Positions 51,616 to 62,600 of a stretch of 64,000 nucleotides of DNA are shown piece by piece. Position 1 is the stretch's first letter. Every line of letters begins with the position of its first letter. The stretch is from the NCBI GenBank assembly GCA_010093485.1, contig MU001498.1:859697-923696 (forward strand), in the 5' to 3' direction. Source of the DNA: Karstenula rhodostoma CBS 690.94 (taxonomy: Eukaryota; Ascomycota; Dothideomycetes; Pleosporales; Didymosphaeriaceae). Under the pieces are notes generated by a model. The model had not been told where the DNA came from. It worked only from the letters and a program-made list of their open reading frames with translations, and did no database searches. A program made the position numbers and the translations under genes.

Positions 51616-52491
51616 ATGTTCGTAACACTCCCAGTCAAATCGCGCTCAATCAAGGTAAGTCAACACTTATTTCTAAATCTACAGTGCCCGAGATCTGGCA
51701 ACCCAGGGCAGGCAATGAAGTGCACTAGCTTCTGGCCTGGTCCCGTAACAACAGAGCAAGCTAACAGTCTGGAGATGCCGAGTCCCAAATCCACCCCACC
51801 GGTTCAGACCCGCATCCCGGCTCCGAGCTCCAGCAAGAAGAGCAGCGGCGAGACCAGCAGCAAGAACACCTCCGATAGCAAACCCTCCACGATGCCCCGC
51901 CCCGATTGCCTCCGCATCCAATTCCACCCGCACCCCCTCAAATCAATCAACAAGACACACATCAGATACACCAACTACTCCGTCATGCCCGGCACCGACC
52001 CCGTCGACACAGGCCTCTACCTCCGCGCCTCGCGCTCCCTCTTCTCCCGCAGCGTCAAAGCCCCCATCACGGGCTACCTTCCCGCCGACGCCAAGCGCAC
52101 CACGTCCAGTCACTGGGTTCTCAATACCGCTTGCTTCGACGAGCTCGTCGACTTGTACATGAAGCACGGTGTTGCGAAGGGCGTTGTGCGGAACAGGGGC
52201 GCTGACGGTGAGAAGGTGAAGTGCACCGTTGTGTTTGTGGGGATGGGTGAGAAGGTGCCGAAGGACATGTGGAAGATTAAGGCTTGGAAGGAGCCGGTGA
52301 CGTGGGTTCGTGCGAAGGTTATGTCTTTTAGGGGCGCGTATGCGAACGCGAAGGAGGAGAGTGTGGCACGGGAGGAGCGGAAGGAGAGGGATAGGGAGGC
52401 TAAGAGGTATGCGGAGGAGAAGGCGAGGGCGTTGGAGTGTGAGGATGAGGATGATGAGGTGGAGTGGGACGAGAAGGTGGTGTGGGAGTGA
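51616..52491 (+). CDS. Hypothetical protein, 291 aa or 258 aa
   Basis: No family recognised. From 51616 the frame is open to the stop at 52491. Within it, GTAAGT at 51655 and an AG near 51684 bracket a tract that looks intronic but is only about 30 nt, so either it is coding or the real start is ATG 51715 (MKCTSFWPGPVTTEQAN). After a Ser/Pro/Lys-rich N-terminal part, the core has an ordered look: LRIQFHPHPLKSINKTHIRY, VDTGLYLRASRSLFSRSVKA, GYLPADAKRTTSSHWVLNTA, then KCTVVFVGMGEKVPKDMWKI. The C-terminus is a charged helix (EERKERDREAKRYAEEKARA) with an acidic end. Confidence 0.6.
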   Translation: MFVTLPVKSRSIKVSQHLFLNLQCPRSGNPGQAMKCTSFWPGPVTTEQANSLEMPSPKSTPPVQTRIPAPSSSKKSSGETSSKNTSDSKPSTMPRPDCLRIQFHPHPLKSINKTHIRYTNYSVMPGTDPVDTGLYLRASRSLFSRSVKAPITGYLPADAKRTTSSHWVLNTACFDELVDLYMKHGVAKGVVRNRGADGEKVKCTVVFVGMGEKVPKDMWKIKAWKEPVTWVRAKVMSFRGAYANAKEESVAREERKERDREAKRYAEEKARALECEDEDDEVEWDEKVVWE

Positions 52492-52989
52492 AGGGTGCCA
52501 AATTGGGGATGGGGATTGGTCTCGCACTGGCGGCTTCTACAGAAGCTGCTAGCTGATGCTACATGGAGACTATAGGCGATATCGGGGTTTGATTTGTCGA
52601 GATGCGCAATTGCGTGGCCGGCGAAACAAGGAGCGGTTGGGAAGGGAATTGCCCAAAACGCGCGCGGTCATTGAACATGCATGTTCCTGATGATGAATTC
52701 ACGCTGGATAGTAAGAAAACCATCCTCCACACCTTTTCTACCCTCTCGTTCGTCCTCGTACGATTGCTACATCCTCCACCATATCCCTCACAACCTCATA
52801 AACCTCCTTGCTCACACGCCCATACCGTTCCTCTAACCTCCCCCATCCATATGCCTCGCCCACTGCATCCACCCGAGGTGAAACCCCCACCGGCACATCT
52901 ATTAGCACACCCAAGACCAGACACACCCTTCTCTCGACATCCTTCCCAAGCGTTCCAAACATGTCTCAAACCTCTACTATGAACGAGGT
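52492..52989. other. Intergenic, 0.5 kb, no supported gene
   Basis: A 74-codon minus-strand ORF (52738-52962) looks moderately protein-like (VYEVVRDMVEDVAIVRG) but has no splice partner and no recognisable family, so it is not called. Confidence 0.4.
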
Positions 52990-53760
52990 TGATACCACTC
53001 TAGCACCCTCCCGTTCACAGCCTCGCTCTTATCAGATCTCAATTTCCCAATCTAATTCCAAGACCCGCTCGTTCCAACCCAGCGGCAAACAGAAGCAATC
53101 TGGCCACTTGTGGTGTATTAGCGGTATCTTACAACGCGGTATTCCGCTGTTGTCGAGTCCCTCGTCACTCCGGCAGAGGAAAGGAAACGAGACGCTATTG
53201 GAGGTGGTTAGTCATATCCTTCTCAGCCAGTGTATCAGCACTTCGAGTCCTGGGGGGACGACCTCTTTGAACATTATACAAGGAAATATGGTCCGAAGCA
53301 GAAGTGGACTGCGTTATAGAATAATACTCCACACTATCTATCCATCATCTGTAGTCAAGACGTCAACTTACACAGTCGAATCAGCGCTGTAATGTCGATG
53401 GATAACCGAGTATTTCGCCGTGGTAATTGATTGCATTGCACTTCACTCCTCCCACCACGCAATCGCTGCATCAAGAGGATATGGGTTTCGTAACAGATAC
53501 CTCTCCCACCCTCACCGTGTCCAACGGAATCAAACTCCGCCTATACGCCCGCCGTCTGGACCCGCTCGCGCAATATCGTAACGCGATATCGTGCGCGTAC
53601 TGTTGGATGCCAACAACGCCGTCGAAATCGCTACGGTGAAGAAATTGCAAATGAAACGATATCGCGGAGTCGAGCAAATCACACTGGAGCACTTGATTCG
53701 CGCGCACGGGAACGCCGCAGCCATCATACATACGTACATGCAAGATATTGAGGCGCATTA
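52990..53760 (+). pseudogene. Broken gene of unknown family
   Basis: One plus-strand frame reads as convincing protein interrupted by stops: LPFTASLLSDLNFPI, TAA, FQDPLVPTQRQTEAIWPLVV, TAG, RYLTTRYSAVVESLVTPAEE, TAG, then SYPSQPVYQHFESWGDDLFE and HYTRKYGPKQKWTAL. Further on, VSNGIKLRLYARRLDPLAQY with RN is followed two bases out of frame by DIVRVLLDANNAVEIATVKK and LEHLIRAHGNAAAIIHTYMQ, ending at a stop near 53760. The two-base offset at about 53581 is a frameshift. Stops, frameshift and missing start argue for a relic, possibly of one gene. A gene with odd introns cannot be excluded. Confidence 0.5.
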
Positions 53761-54222
53761 ATTATCGGGGGAGACTTCGACAGGGCGCTTTTATTCTACG
53801 GTACCTGCGGTTCTTTCACGCTCTAAATCCTGCATATGGTTAAACGGGGGTTGGCATGGCGAACTGATGGTTTGATGGTACGGGGTTCCTTGTGTTTACG
53901 GGACTGTTCGCGATGTTGGGAGGCTTGGCTACTCCGGTAACGAACAGGGAAGGGGGGAATGTGTTGCAGCTGATGATGGTTGGGAAGAATGTCTAGATAG
54001 GTATGTGAAGAGGGGTAAATTACTGTTCTGAGGGGTGGTGGTTGGGATTGGTGATGGCCAGGGGCTGAGAAGTGGAGCAGGGGGGATGTGCTCAGTTGAG
54101 GTTGGTAGCGGGAGTCGAAGTCGCCCATGTTCTTTCTACTGCGCGAGTGGCGCGGACCCAACATTCTTCTTTTGTCAACCTGTGCCCGAATAATGGACTT
54201 GCTTTCAGAGTAGATCCGGTAG
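53761..54222. other. Intergenic, 0.46 kb, no supported gene
   Basis: 3' flank of the F-box-like gene ending at 54223. A minus-strand ORF of 113 codons is low-complexity (His/Pro/Ser) and not supported. Confidence 0.45.
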
Positions 54223-55160
54223 TCAATACGGCCCAGCCTTCATCTCCGTTCTCTCCGACGGCCCAATGGTATACCGTATCTCGATACTCGCCTCATACAC
54301 ATGGTTCTCCCAGCCTCTCCGCTACCACCCCGCGTCAGCCGAATACCCCATCGTACACTATTATTATAACTCACCTTAGCCCTAGCCCATAAAACAATCC
54401 AATCCCCATCTCTTAAACAATCCACAAACCCTTCGCCCCTCCCCGCCCCCTCATTCCCCTCCCACACCGGCGCAGCCCTACAACCCCACCTCACCCGATT
54501 CTCCACAGCACACTCCCTCCCCTCCAGATCCCCAGACGCAGCAGCGACCCTATTCCCCTGCACCCACCACGCATGCGTGCCCTCCTCCGGCGTGCCCTCG
54601 TCCCCCTCCCGCGTCACCCGCCTCATCTCCCCACAATGCATCCTCTGCTCTTCCACCTCCCCGCCCGATCTCCGCATAAAGCCACTATCCACACAATGCA
54701 CTCTAGCACGCTCCACATCCGTATACGGCGTCACATTACTCAGCGGCAACCCCTGCACCACACTGACCTCGAACCACGACGACGTCCTATACGTGTCCTG
54801 CGTAGGCTCAGACGTCCAGCCCTGGTCGTGGCTTAGGGTGCGGAAAGCCACTTCCCTGACCTTTGGCGTTTCGCCCGTGCGAGTGGGACGCAGGGACACG
54901 GGCGCGGAGAGGTAGGCTACGGCGGTGGAGTGGTGGAGGGAGTGGTTCCAGTCGAGGAGGCAGAGCTTTGAGGCGCGGAAGGTCGTGTGGGCGGTCCAGT
55001 AGCGGGCGTGGTCGAGGATGAGGAGGATTAGCTCCGTGGGGAGGTTGAAGTGGTGGAGGAGGATGCGGGTGGCGCGGATGTCGGGCGCCGTGGGGATGAA
55101 TTCGGAACCCCGTGGGTCCGTGGCAGGTAGGTTGGGCTTGGTTGGTTCGGCTGGAAACAT
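54223..55160 (-). CDS. Hypothetical protein with F-box-like N-terminal motif
   Basis: Exons 55160-54375 and 54321-54223 close to 294 aa. Near residue 38 NLPTELILLILDHARYWTAH resembles the short F-box-like motif (LPxELxxxILxxAxYW) frequent in fungal proteins of unknown function. The body has LSHDQGWTSEPTQDTYRTSS and WFEVSVV strand-like segments, GDWIVLWARAK before the intron, and RRGWENHVYEASIEIRYTIG after it. Without splicing, the last 44 residues would be out-of-frame sequence. The WENHV...IRYTIG ending is what I remember from other fungal members of this type. The function is unknown. Confidence 0.75.
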
Positions 55161-55597
55161 GATGATGATGTTAGTTGGGATTCAATAGTGGTGTCTGCGC
55201 TTGGAGGGGAATGCTGCCTGTACTCGCTCGTATACTGGCATCGGCTAGCCTCAAATGGGTTAGCCTTCTCACAGAGTATCACAGCTTGAGGAGACGTGAA
55301 CTAGTAAACATTATGATATTTTTGAGACCATCAGGAGAGTCGAACATGCAGAGTCATGCGCGCACCGAGAGAGCAGGATGCGATCTTTGCTGACTTTGTT
55401 TACATACAAATTTCAGAGTTCCAGATTGTCAAAATTCTTAGTCAACGAACAAGAAGAACGAAGAGACATCTATGAGCTACAGAGTCAGAAGAGGTGTTGG
55501 ATTAGTACTGCAGAAAAAATAAATGCTGTCAAAGCCACTTATTGGCTTTGAAAATATTTCGGGAAAGAATTAATGCAAGTTACGAACCACCAGGTCG
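55161..55597. other. Intergenic, 0.44 kb
   Basis: Promoter of the F-box-like gene and 3' flank of the J-domain gene. A small GAT/ATG triplet run precedes the start at 55160. Nothing else. Confidence 0.45.
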
Positions 55598-56857
55598 TTA
55601 GACAGACTGGAAGAAAGACTCCTCGTTCGCCTCCTCGGCACGCTCCTTGATGCATTTGCGGAATTCGGCAAACGAGCTATGATACGCACCACAGGTCGAG
55701 CACGGCTTCTTATCGCTAGACTTAGCAACACTACTACCTTGCGTAGTAGTTTGATGGGGGGTGTGGTTAGTATATGCATGGGGGCCAGCGCCCCATCGAC
55801 CTACAGCAGGAGCACCAGCTTTAGCACGCGCGTGCGCTTTACGGGCATTGTCTTGACGAACCTGCTCCTCCAGCTTAGCCTGGGTCTTCTCCTTCTCTGC
55901 GCGCACAGCGGCGGCTTTGGCATCCAGCTGGGCTTGTTTGGCGGCTTCCTTGCGGGCCTTTTCTTCGGCGCGCGAAGGAACTGCGAAATAACAAGTGGCG
56001 GTGGGATCACTGGGAGCTGAGCCAGGTGTGGCAGTGCGAACTTTGTATGGATTCGAAGTCGTGCCAGACGCTGGCTTTGCCATAGGCGTGGCAGTGCGAA
56101 GGTTGTATGCGGCCGAATTTGCACCAGCTGGCTTCGGTAGAGGCGTAGCAGTGCGAAGATTGTAGGCATTCGCGTTTGTGCTAGCTGGCTTCGGCAAGGG
56201 CGTGGCAGTACGAGTGTTATATCGAGTTGATGTAGCTGGACGCGTAGGCTTCATGCAGGGGGTCTTGGGACGTGATATGCTTTCGAGCCAGTCTTCGTGT
56301 TCGCGCTCGCGCTCTTCGATCTTCGCAAGATACACCTGAATCTGCACGGCGCAATAGGCACGCAGATTCCCGTCACCGAGGGCGTCTTCATCGTACTCTC
56401 CAGCCATCTCTGCGTAGGTCTGAGCCATGAACTTCAGACCAGCCATGTCCATCTGAGCATCCTCCAGATCACGCTTAGCCCGCTGATCTCGAAGGTATGC
56501 AATGTCTTGTTCGATCTTGGCTTTCAAAGCGTGCTTCTCTTCTGGAGAAGTCACACGGATAGCGTTGTGCATGCGCGAGGTGGTTGATGGATCGACGTGA
56601 CTGTGGAAGGTAGAACGGCTAGCTTGTTCCAACTCGCGGTCGTAGGCAATCCTCGAGGAAGGGTCGCTGACTACGTCGAAAGCTTCTTGGATGTTTCGAA
56701 ATAACACAGAATGTGCTGCACGATCTTCTGCGGGCAAGTGCAAAGTCTTGTCTGGGTGGTGGGAAAGCGCCAGCGCTTTGTATGCAGCTCGAATGACCGC
56801 GGGCTCAGCTGCTTGAGTCACACCGAGCGTATCGTAGTGAGTATTAACTGTGTCCAT
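55598..56857 (-). CDS. J-domain (DnaJ-like) protein with internal repeats
   Basis: Single exon, 419 aa. Residues 6-75 form a J-domain (HYDTLGVTQAAEPAVIRAAY, KALALSHHPDKTLHLPAEDR, FRNIQEAFDVVSDPSSRIAY) with the intact HPD at 34-36 that stimulates Hsp70 ATPase. A coiled helical region follows (KAKIEQDIAYLRDQRAKRD). Residues 212-282 hold four near-identical 19-20-residue repeats (consensus YNLRTATPLPKPA plus spacer). Next comes a charged coiled coil (EEKARKEAAKQAQLDAKAAA), then a C-terminal CSTCGAY...KC element that may bind zinc. No G/F region or CxxCxGxG zinc domain is present, so this is a class C J-protein. The client is unknown. Confidence 0.88.
   Translation of the reverse strand: MDTVNTHYDTLGVTQAAEPAVIRAAYKALALSHHPDKTLHLPAEDRAAHSVLFRNIQEAFDVVSDPSSRIAYDRELEQASRSTFHSHVDPSTTSRMHNAIRVTSPEEKHALKAKIEQDIAYLRDQRAKRDLEDAQMDMAGLKFMAQTYAEMAGEYDEDALGDGNLRAYCAVQIQVYLAKIEEREREHEDWLESISRPKTPCMKPTRPATSTRYNTRTATPLPKPASTNANAYNLRTATPLPKPAGANSAAYNLRTATPMAKPASGTTSNPYKVRTATPGSAPSDPTATCYFAVPSRAEEKARKEAAKQAQLDAKAAAVRAEKEKTQAKLEEQVRQDNARKAHARAKAGAPAVGRWGAGPHAYTNHTPHQTTTQGSSVAKSSDKKPCSTCGAYHSSFAEFRKCIKERAEEANEESFFQSV
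56012..56224 (-). repeat. Four in-frame ~57-60-bp tandem repeats in the J-domain gene
   Basis: Encodes four copies of Y(N/K)xRTATPxxxP at residues 212, 232, 251 and 271. DNA similarity between units is strong, notably GTGGCAGTGCGAA/GTAGCAGTGCGAA on the plus strand, implying recent expansion. Confidence 0.75.
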
Positions 56858-59213
56858 TTTAGCTTTGGGTGAAGTCGGTTAGGGGCCAATTGAGGGCAAA
56901 TTGTTTTGCTTGTCTGCTGTGGATACAAACCATTTGGAAGAATATGTCGCTTTTCTATAAGCACCGAAGTTACCTTTGTTCGTCAACTATGTCTTACTCA
57001 CTGTCTCACTTTGTTCACAATGTGACAAACAAGCGTTGTTACAACAACAACAACAACAACAACAACAGCAACATCTACACAATGCCAAAGGTCTTGTTCG
57101 ATCATTGCTGGTGGAGCGTAGCAGATGAAATCATCGTGCCGATAATTATGTGTATAGTTCTGCATGGTAGACGTTGATTCGGTTCCTAGAATGATGATGA
57201 ACTTGAGTGTAGTGTCGGAGTTATTGCGTGCGGTGTTCTGCGAGGCACAAAACACGCGGCAGGTATGGGAAAAGCGTCGTGGTAGTGTCAGCAGGCACTT
57301 CAGGGGGTCTGTATGCTCGAAGGGGAGGCACTGCACGTAAAGCAGAGAGGGTTCTCCGTTTGATGTGATACTCAATCACAGCGTTTCAGCGTACTCAGGA
57401 CCCGCTGAGTTGGAGGTTCTCGAGGCCCCAGAATTCGGCCGGAGAACCCGTTGAGTGGACTCTCTTCTTTGATGAGTTGCGTTAGCGTGGCTGAAAAGTT
57501 GTCCACGAGTGGCGTGCCCATAAAAGCGGAGTCTCGACCTGGCTCACCGGGGTCGGAAACGCCTTCCAGTTTTGCTATGAGGCAGCATGTAGGGTGACAT
57601 TGAGGCTTGTCTTGAGGAGACAGTGTCTGTGGCTGCCTTGCCTTCGGGCTCATTGGCTAGGGTCGGTATTGGGATGCGATTGCTCGGATGAAATCCGCAT
57701 TTACCGCAGCAGGTTTACGTGATGCTCGAAGGAGTCGGGGCTGGACTCGTGGGGTGCGGTGGCAATATAGTCCACAGCAAGCGGACAGGGCCGACAGCGG
57801 GTAGTGCCCGAGGACGGTACCGCTGGCAATGCAGATGGTGGGAGCTGTGGATTCTGGTGGTTGGGCTGTGACGCGCCAGCTGCGCTTTGTTTGAAGGTGG
57901 AGATGGCTATACTGGCGACGGGCACAAAAGGAGTATTATGGCACAATGTTAGCTGGGAAATGGCGTGCTTGGGTGGGTCCTTGCATACCCGTCTCAGAAG
58001 GTACAAGGAAGAGTGAACTATTGACGTCGCCGCACAGAATTTTCACCGTGGCCTGCACCCTGGAGGTATCAGAAGATTGCGCCTTATTTACTTGTGGTGA
58101 GCAATGATGGGTTCCAGCCGTCCTGTGGACATTAGCATGGCGACAGCAAGGGCATGCAGGGATGGCAAAGTCACCTGACGGGCGCGACGGCTGGGCACCC
58201 AATCATATGCAGGGTGACTCTACGTTTTGCTGAGCTGCATGTGCCTTCTAGTTGGAAGCTGCTTCTAGTTGGAAGCTACATGAGAACCGGAGGTGGCGAA
58301 CTGAAGTTCAAGCTACCGGTCGTGGTGGGACCAGGGCAAGACTGCGCCGGCGACATGACGCTGGCGCGCAAAGGCCGCCAGGGCTGTACTGAAGAGGGAA
58401 ACACATGGTGCCCTCAGGGCGAGGGTTGGCGCTCCTGGCGACGTGAATGGCGCACCGGGGCAGGTGATGGGTGCCCATGAACGGGTGCATGCCACGGGGG
58501 GTGCCCCCAAGGCATTTACGTACCGGTGGCACGCCCGGTGTGGGGGCAGCAGGATCACGTCTCGAGGCTTGTCAGCTGGCAGAGAGAGTGTCGAGACGGA
58601 CGCAGCGGGCAGCAGCAGCAGCAGATATATCATTGCGCATCGTCGGAGGCGGCGCTAGCGCGTAGATAGGCGCATCGTCGGAGGCTACGACGCATCCAAG
58701 GCGTGGGTTCGCAATGGCGCAGCGGTGAATGGCGACATGGTCCACGGTCCAGCGTCCACGATCCACTTCCCGAGGCGCTGACGGGACGAACAGGTGTGGG
58801 GAACACGGGCAGCTTTGTTTGGCGTGCAAACTCGGTCGTGAGGTGCGTGCGGTTTTATAGGCATACCATCCCTCCTGCTGCAGGCCCGCCAGCTCGCACC
58901 GTCTGGCTGCCAACTGCCAACCAAACAGCCCCGAACTGCCCCAAACTGACGCAAACTGCCCGGCGTGCTGCGAACCGAGTCAAAAGTCCTCCACCATCTG
59001 CCTGGGTATCCGCTCCACCACGCACCACGACCACACAGTGCAAGCCCTCTCCACTCCACCACCACGCGTGCCGCATGTCCGCAACACTGATGGAAGGGTA
59101 TGCCGCACATCTACACTCTGCAAACACCTGGAGCGCCGATCTTCACCGACAAGTCTGCGAGTCTGAGTTCGTCTGGATTTGACCGTTTCGTGACGTCCAC
59201 CGACCCTGCCCTG
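56858..59213. other. Intergenic, 2.4 kb, no supported gene
   Basis: Left part: promoter of the J-domain gene and the (CAA)n run. Middle: a 17-bp direct repeat (CTTCTAGTTGGAAGCT, at about 58245 and 58262) and a 15-bp repeat GCGCATCGTCGGAGG (58636 and 58670). Right part: GC-rich leader or promoter of the bZIP gene. Many overlapping ORFs in 58300-59200 reflect GC richness and carry no motif. Confidence 0.45.
57041..57067 (+). repeat. (ACA)n microsatellite
   Basis: Nine uninterrupted ACA triplets, followed by AGCAAC. Confidence 0.85.
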
Positions 59214-60118
59214 ATGGATCGAGAATGGTACCACGGCCAGGATTACTATCCCCATACCGCCCTGCATGCACACTCGAGGCTGTCCCCCGCCGACGACGTG
59301 CTCACCTCGGTGGCATTCACCTACCCGGCGCACACGGAGCCCGCCAGCGAGCCTCTCACAGGTATGTCGACGTCTTCTTTCGTCTCCCTCCCTTTTTTCC
59401 CGTCCAATGCCACCGCGCGTCTTCCAACGCGCATCTCGTCAGCGCCCAGGCGACCGTCGCCGGCTCCTCCTGGCTCTGCGGCGTGCAACCCGGGCTTCGC
59501 GCTCTGCTTATCGCGTCATTTCGCTAGTGCATTCGCAATCGCACGTGACAGGTGCGCTCAAGATGCCACAACTCAGCACATCCCCCACGATGGAGCTGTC
59601 CGTACCCCACGAACTTACCAACTTGCACTGGATGCGAAGCTCCACGCTGATGCCGAGACCAAGGCCCGCTGTACCCTCCACTTGACCGCCCCATGAACGG
59701 TCACGCCTTCCCGCAATACCATGAACATGGTGCGCCACGGGCCGACGATCTAACGCCCATTTCGCCCCTGCAGCCACAGTACAACGGCACTGCTTTCCCC
59801 ACGCCCTACCCCGATAGCACTGCCTCGTCGGCGCCCAGCGAGGATCCCATCATTGCCGATGTCGAGGAGGACAAGCGTAAGCGCAACCAGGCCGCATCCG
59901 CGCGCTTCCGGCAGAAGAAGAAGCAGCGCGAACAGCACATGATGGAGCAGACGCGTGACATGCAGGACAAGAACAAAAGACTGGAAGGAGAGGTCGAAGG
60001 ACTGAAGCGAGAGAACACTTTCCTGAAGAAGCTACTGGTCGAGAAGATCGATAACATGAGCCCTGAGGATAGAGACCTTTTGAGGAGGACCACCGACAGC
60101 CTGAAAGAGAAGGATTGA
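59214..60118 (+). CDS. bZIP transcription factor, CYS-3/MetR-like
   Basis: Exons 59214-59361 and 59664-60118 give 200 aa. The ~300-nt intron is long for this genome. The join reads ASEPLTGPLYPPLDRPMNGH. Residues ~110-175 are the bZIP: basic region DKRKRNQAASARFRQKKKQR, then a leucine zipper (KNKRLEGEVEGLKRENTFLK, KLLVEK). The NxAASARFRxKKK basic region is that of the sulphur regulators CYS-3 (Neurospora) and MetR (Aspergillus), rather than AP-1 or GCN4 types. The N-terminus is Pro/Ser/Asp-rich, as an activation domain would be. A second ATG at 59693 could give a shorter form from an alternative promoter. TGACGTCC at 59191-59198, close before the start, resembles a bZIP half site and could serve autoregulation (inference). 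Confidence 0.88.
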
Positions 60119-60488
60119 GCGCCGCATGGGGCGGCGTGGCCTTTATATATCCACTACGTTTTTGCGCGATGACCCGGCGGACACGCCCCGGCCGAGAGGC
60201 GCCGGCTCCCGACGACCCGAGCGCGAAACATGATTTGACGACTCTCCACTATTCTTCACTACGGTAGCATCGGCGAAGTGGGTGGGTCACGACGCTTTCA
60301 CATTGAACACAACAGGGACTATGGCAATAGGGATAGCTAATGTGGTCGGTTGGCTCCGATGTTCCTTTTCTTCAGCAATCTCATTGTATCGACTGCTTTT
60401 CTTCGTATGCCCAAGTGCAGCCCACACGCGCCACATCATTCCACGGTCGTCTATGCGGCGCACACAGAGTTGTACCAGGTCAATGTAG
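60119..60488. other. Convergent intergenic region, 0.37 kb
   Basis: 3' flanks of the bZIP gene and the small CFEM gene. No further feature seen. Confidence 0.45.
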
Positions 60489-60853
60489 CTATCGCACCGT
60501 CAGTATCACGGCCTCGGGACCTACGACCGTTGTGCAACACGTACCAACAGCATCGGTGAAGCTGCAGCTAGCCAAGACACACTGCTGAACAGCACTGTAG
60601 AAGGCGGTATCGGCGCAGAAGCAGGTGTACTCGGTAGCGTTCGGGTCGCAAGTAGAGAGGCCCTGGTTGTCCTGCAGGCAGGTTTGCTGTCGCAGTGTTA
60701 GCAAGATGCCTTCGCTCTGAGAATGAACGTGGCCAGGTATGTCAAAGGCGCAGAGGAACTGGATCGACTAACAGCGCAAGCAGGAGCACCCGAGATGTCG
60801 ACGGCGGCAACGGCGGCGACGAGAAGAGCGACAGCGGAGAGAGAGAAGCGCAT
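60489..60853 (-). CDS. Small secreted CFEM-domain protein
   Basis: Exons 60853-60773 and 60686-60489 give 92 aa. The signal peptide MRFSLSAVALLVAAVAAV is followed by a complete CFEM module: PACAQTC, STCD, YTCFCADTAF, QQCVLASC and GTCC supply the eight conserved cysteines and the D in the CxCxD-type haem-binding position. No GPI-attachment Ser/Thr tail is present, so it is likely free in the medium or wall, as for Csa2-type haemophores and several effectors. The first exon is 27 codons, so the N-terminus is invisible in the longer frame. Confidence 0.85.
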
Positions 60854-60933
60854 GATGAAGATAGGTTTTCAGTCGAATGTTTGAACACAAGATTGGACAG
60901 TGCGGTACCTCCTCCACCATCGAACACCTCTCC

Positions 60934-60941
60934 CTTATATA
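60934..60941 (-). promoter_or_regulatory. TATA box of the small CFEM gene
   Basis: TATATAAG on the minus strand, 81-88 bp before the start codon at 60853. Confidence 0.55.
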
Positions 60942-62600
60942 CCTCTTCGTCGTCCATTGAAAGTCTCGCAGCTTCCCCATCCGTGCTCTCCTCCGACAAC
61001 CTCCTCACTTCATCAACCACCCGTTTGCTTCCTCCGCAAAGAACATCAATTGTCCACCATTGATCCTACCACGGAGCCAGCGCATGTGAACTCCTACCTC
61101 GGTGCGCTCAGTCACACATGCAGGTACTGCCAGGGCAGTCCCGGAGCCCCCTCATCTAAAACACAAACACCCCTGCGCCGATCCCCAGGTTTTACTCCAG
61201 TTTTGCGCATCGACCCAATGCGCGTGACGCCACCCGCGGGGTTTTCGCTACGTACGGAATGGCTGTGTGGTGGATTGCGCATGGAAGGAACAGGATAGGG
61301 TTGTGATGTTTGCGGGGTAATGCGGAGGGATGGTGCCGCCAAGAGCTAGGGAGAGGCCATCGCACAGGACACACGTGTGGTGGAGAGTGCGGAGTAGGTT
61401 TGGTTCGTGCTTGTAACGATCCGGATGATGGGGGAGATGCGCCGCGCCGCTGGGGATAGTTGAGACGTTTACCTGCATGTGCCATGGGGTATGGGGTTAC
61501 GTGTGCCTTGCGTCGCTTCCGATTGTATACAAACCACGTTCCATGTGCGCGCGTAATCACACTGCTTTAGTTAGGGTACAGGCGTCGTAATAAAATCTGT
61601 TGTCTATTTCTATTGCATCTGATCGATGGTACAAGGTGCGTTAACGATGTTTGGACACATGACAAACACGAGGTGAAGAAAGGGGGGTTCCTGACTGCAA
61701 TACAGGAGGTCATCGCAAGATGTGGTTCGCACGTTTTTCTTTTCCAACCTCACCTATCCCCACACATCTAAGCCTCGTTGTACCTCGCCCTGGACAGCAA
61801 GCGCTCTCATAGATAACGGGAAATAGTCAATTCAGCGCAATTTGAACTTTCAGCAATCCTATCCGTGACTGGATTTCGTAAAAGCAAACTGCTTGTTCCA
61901 TCCTGCCCGTGCCAGGTCTTCATTCAATCTCCCGAACAGCTTCCGGGGCTCTTGATTCTCGTATCCTGAGATATCTGATACATCAAGTAGGAGCCATCGC
62001 CGTCCAGCTCATTCTCCGATGCAGTCCTCACCCCCTAGAAGGGGACGATCGCCCGTCGCCTCCCAGGTCTCCCCGTCTACATCCTCGTCTTCCCACTGCC
62101 TCTTCACATTCCATCTCCGACTCTCTTCCAACTGCGCTCTCCTCGATACGTAGAAACCGCCGCGATTGAGACGGGGATTCCTCCTCGCATATTTCCGCCG
62201 TGTTCTTCGTGAAGGCTCTGGTCGTGCGGAATGCCACCGATGGAGGAACTCCCGCTCCCACGATGAGATGAGCACTAAATAGGAACAAGACTTGGTTTCA
62301 ACGACCATCCCTGATCGTTCTCAACATGATGGCAATGAGCTATTCGAACGAGCAACACCTATTTTATAATTGAAATAATAGATGCAACAAATGCGGCTCG
62401 CTTGTTCTCCAGAAGTCTGATGTTCGAGCGTTTATCTATTGATGTTTATATGGGCTGAGACGCGAACCACCTCCCGAAAATCGATCCGGGATGGCTGGGC
62501 ACAGTTATCTCAAGATTTCTGGTAGCTAATTAGATAGCCTTGCGTTTTTTCGATATATCTAGAACCAGCGCCCACATTCAGGTTCAACGCGAGAAGCTCA
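60942..62600. other. Intergenic, 1.7 kb, no supported gene
   Basis: Upstream DNA of the CFEM gene and 3' flank of the acetyltransferase. ORFs at 61192-61560, 61909-62169 and 62009-62308 have no motif or splice continuation. Confidence 0.45.

Noticed and set aside
51655..51684. 30-nt intron in the hypothetical gene at 51616
   Set aside because: Shorter than any other intron in the window and not needed to keep the frame open.
52738..52962. 74-codon minus-strand ORF
   Set aside because: Slightly protein-like but no homologue recognised and no continuation; left uncalled.
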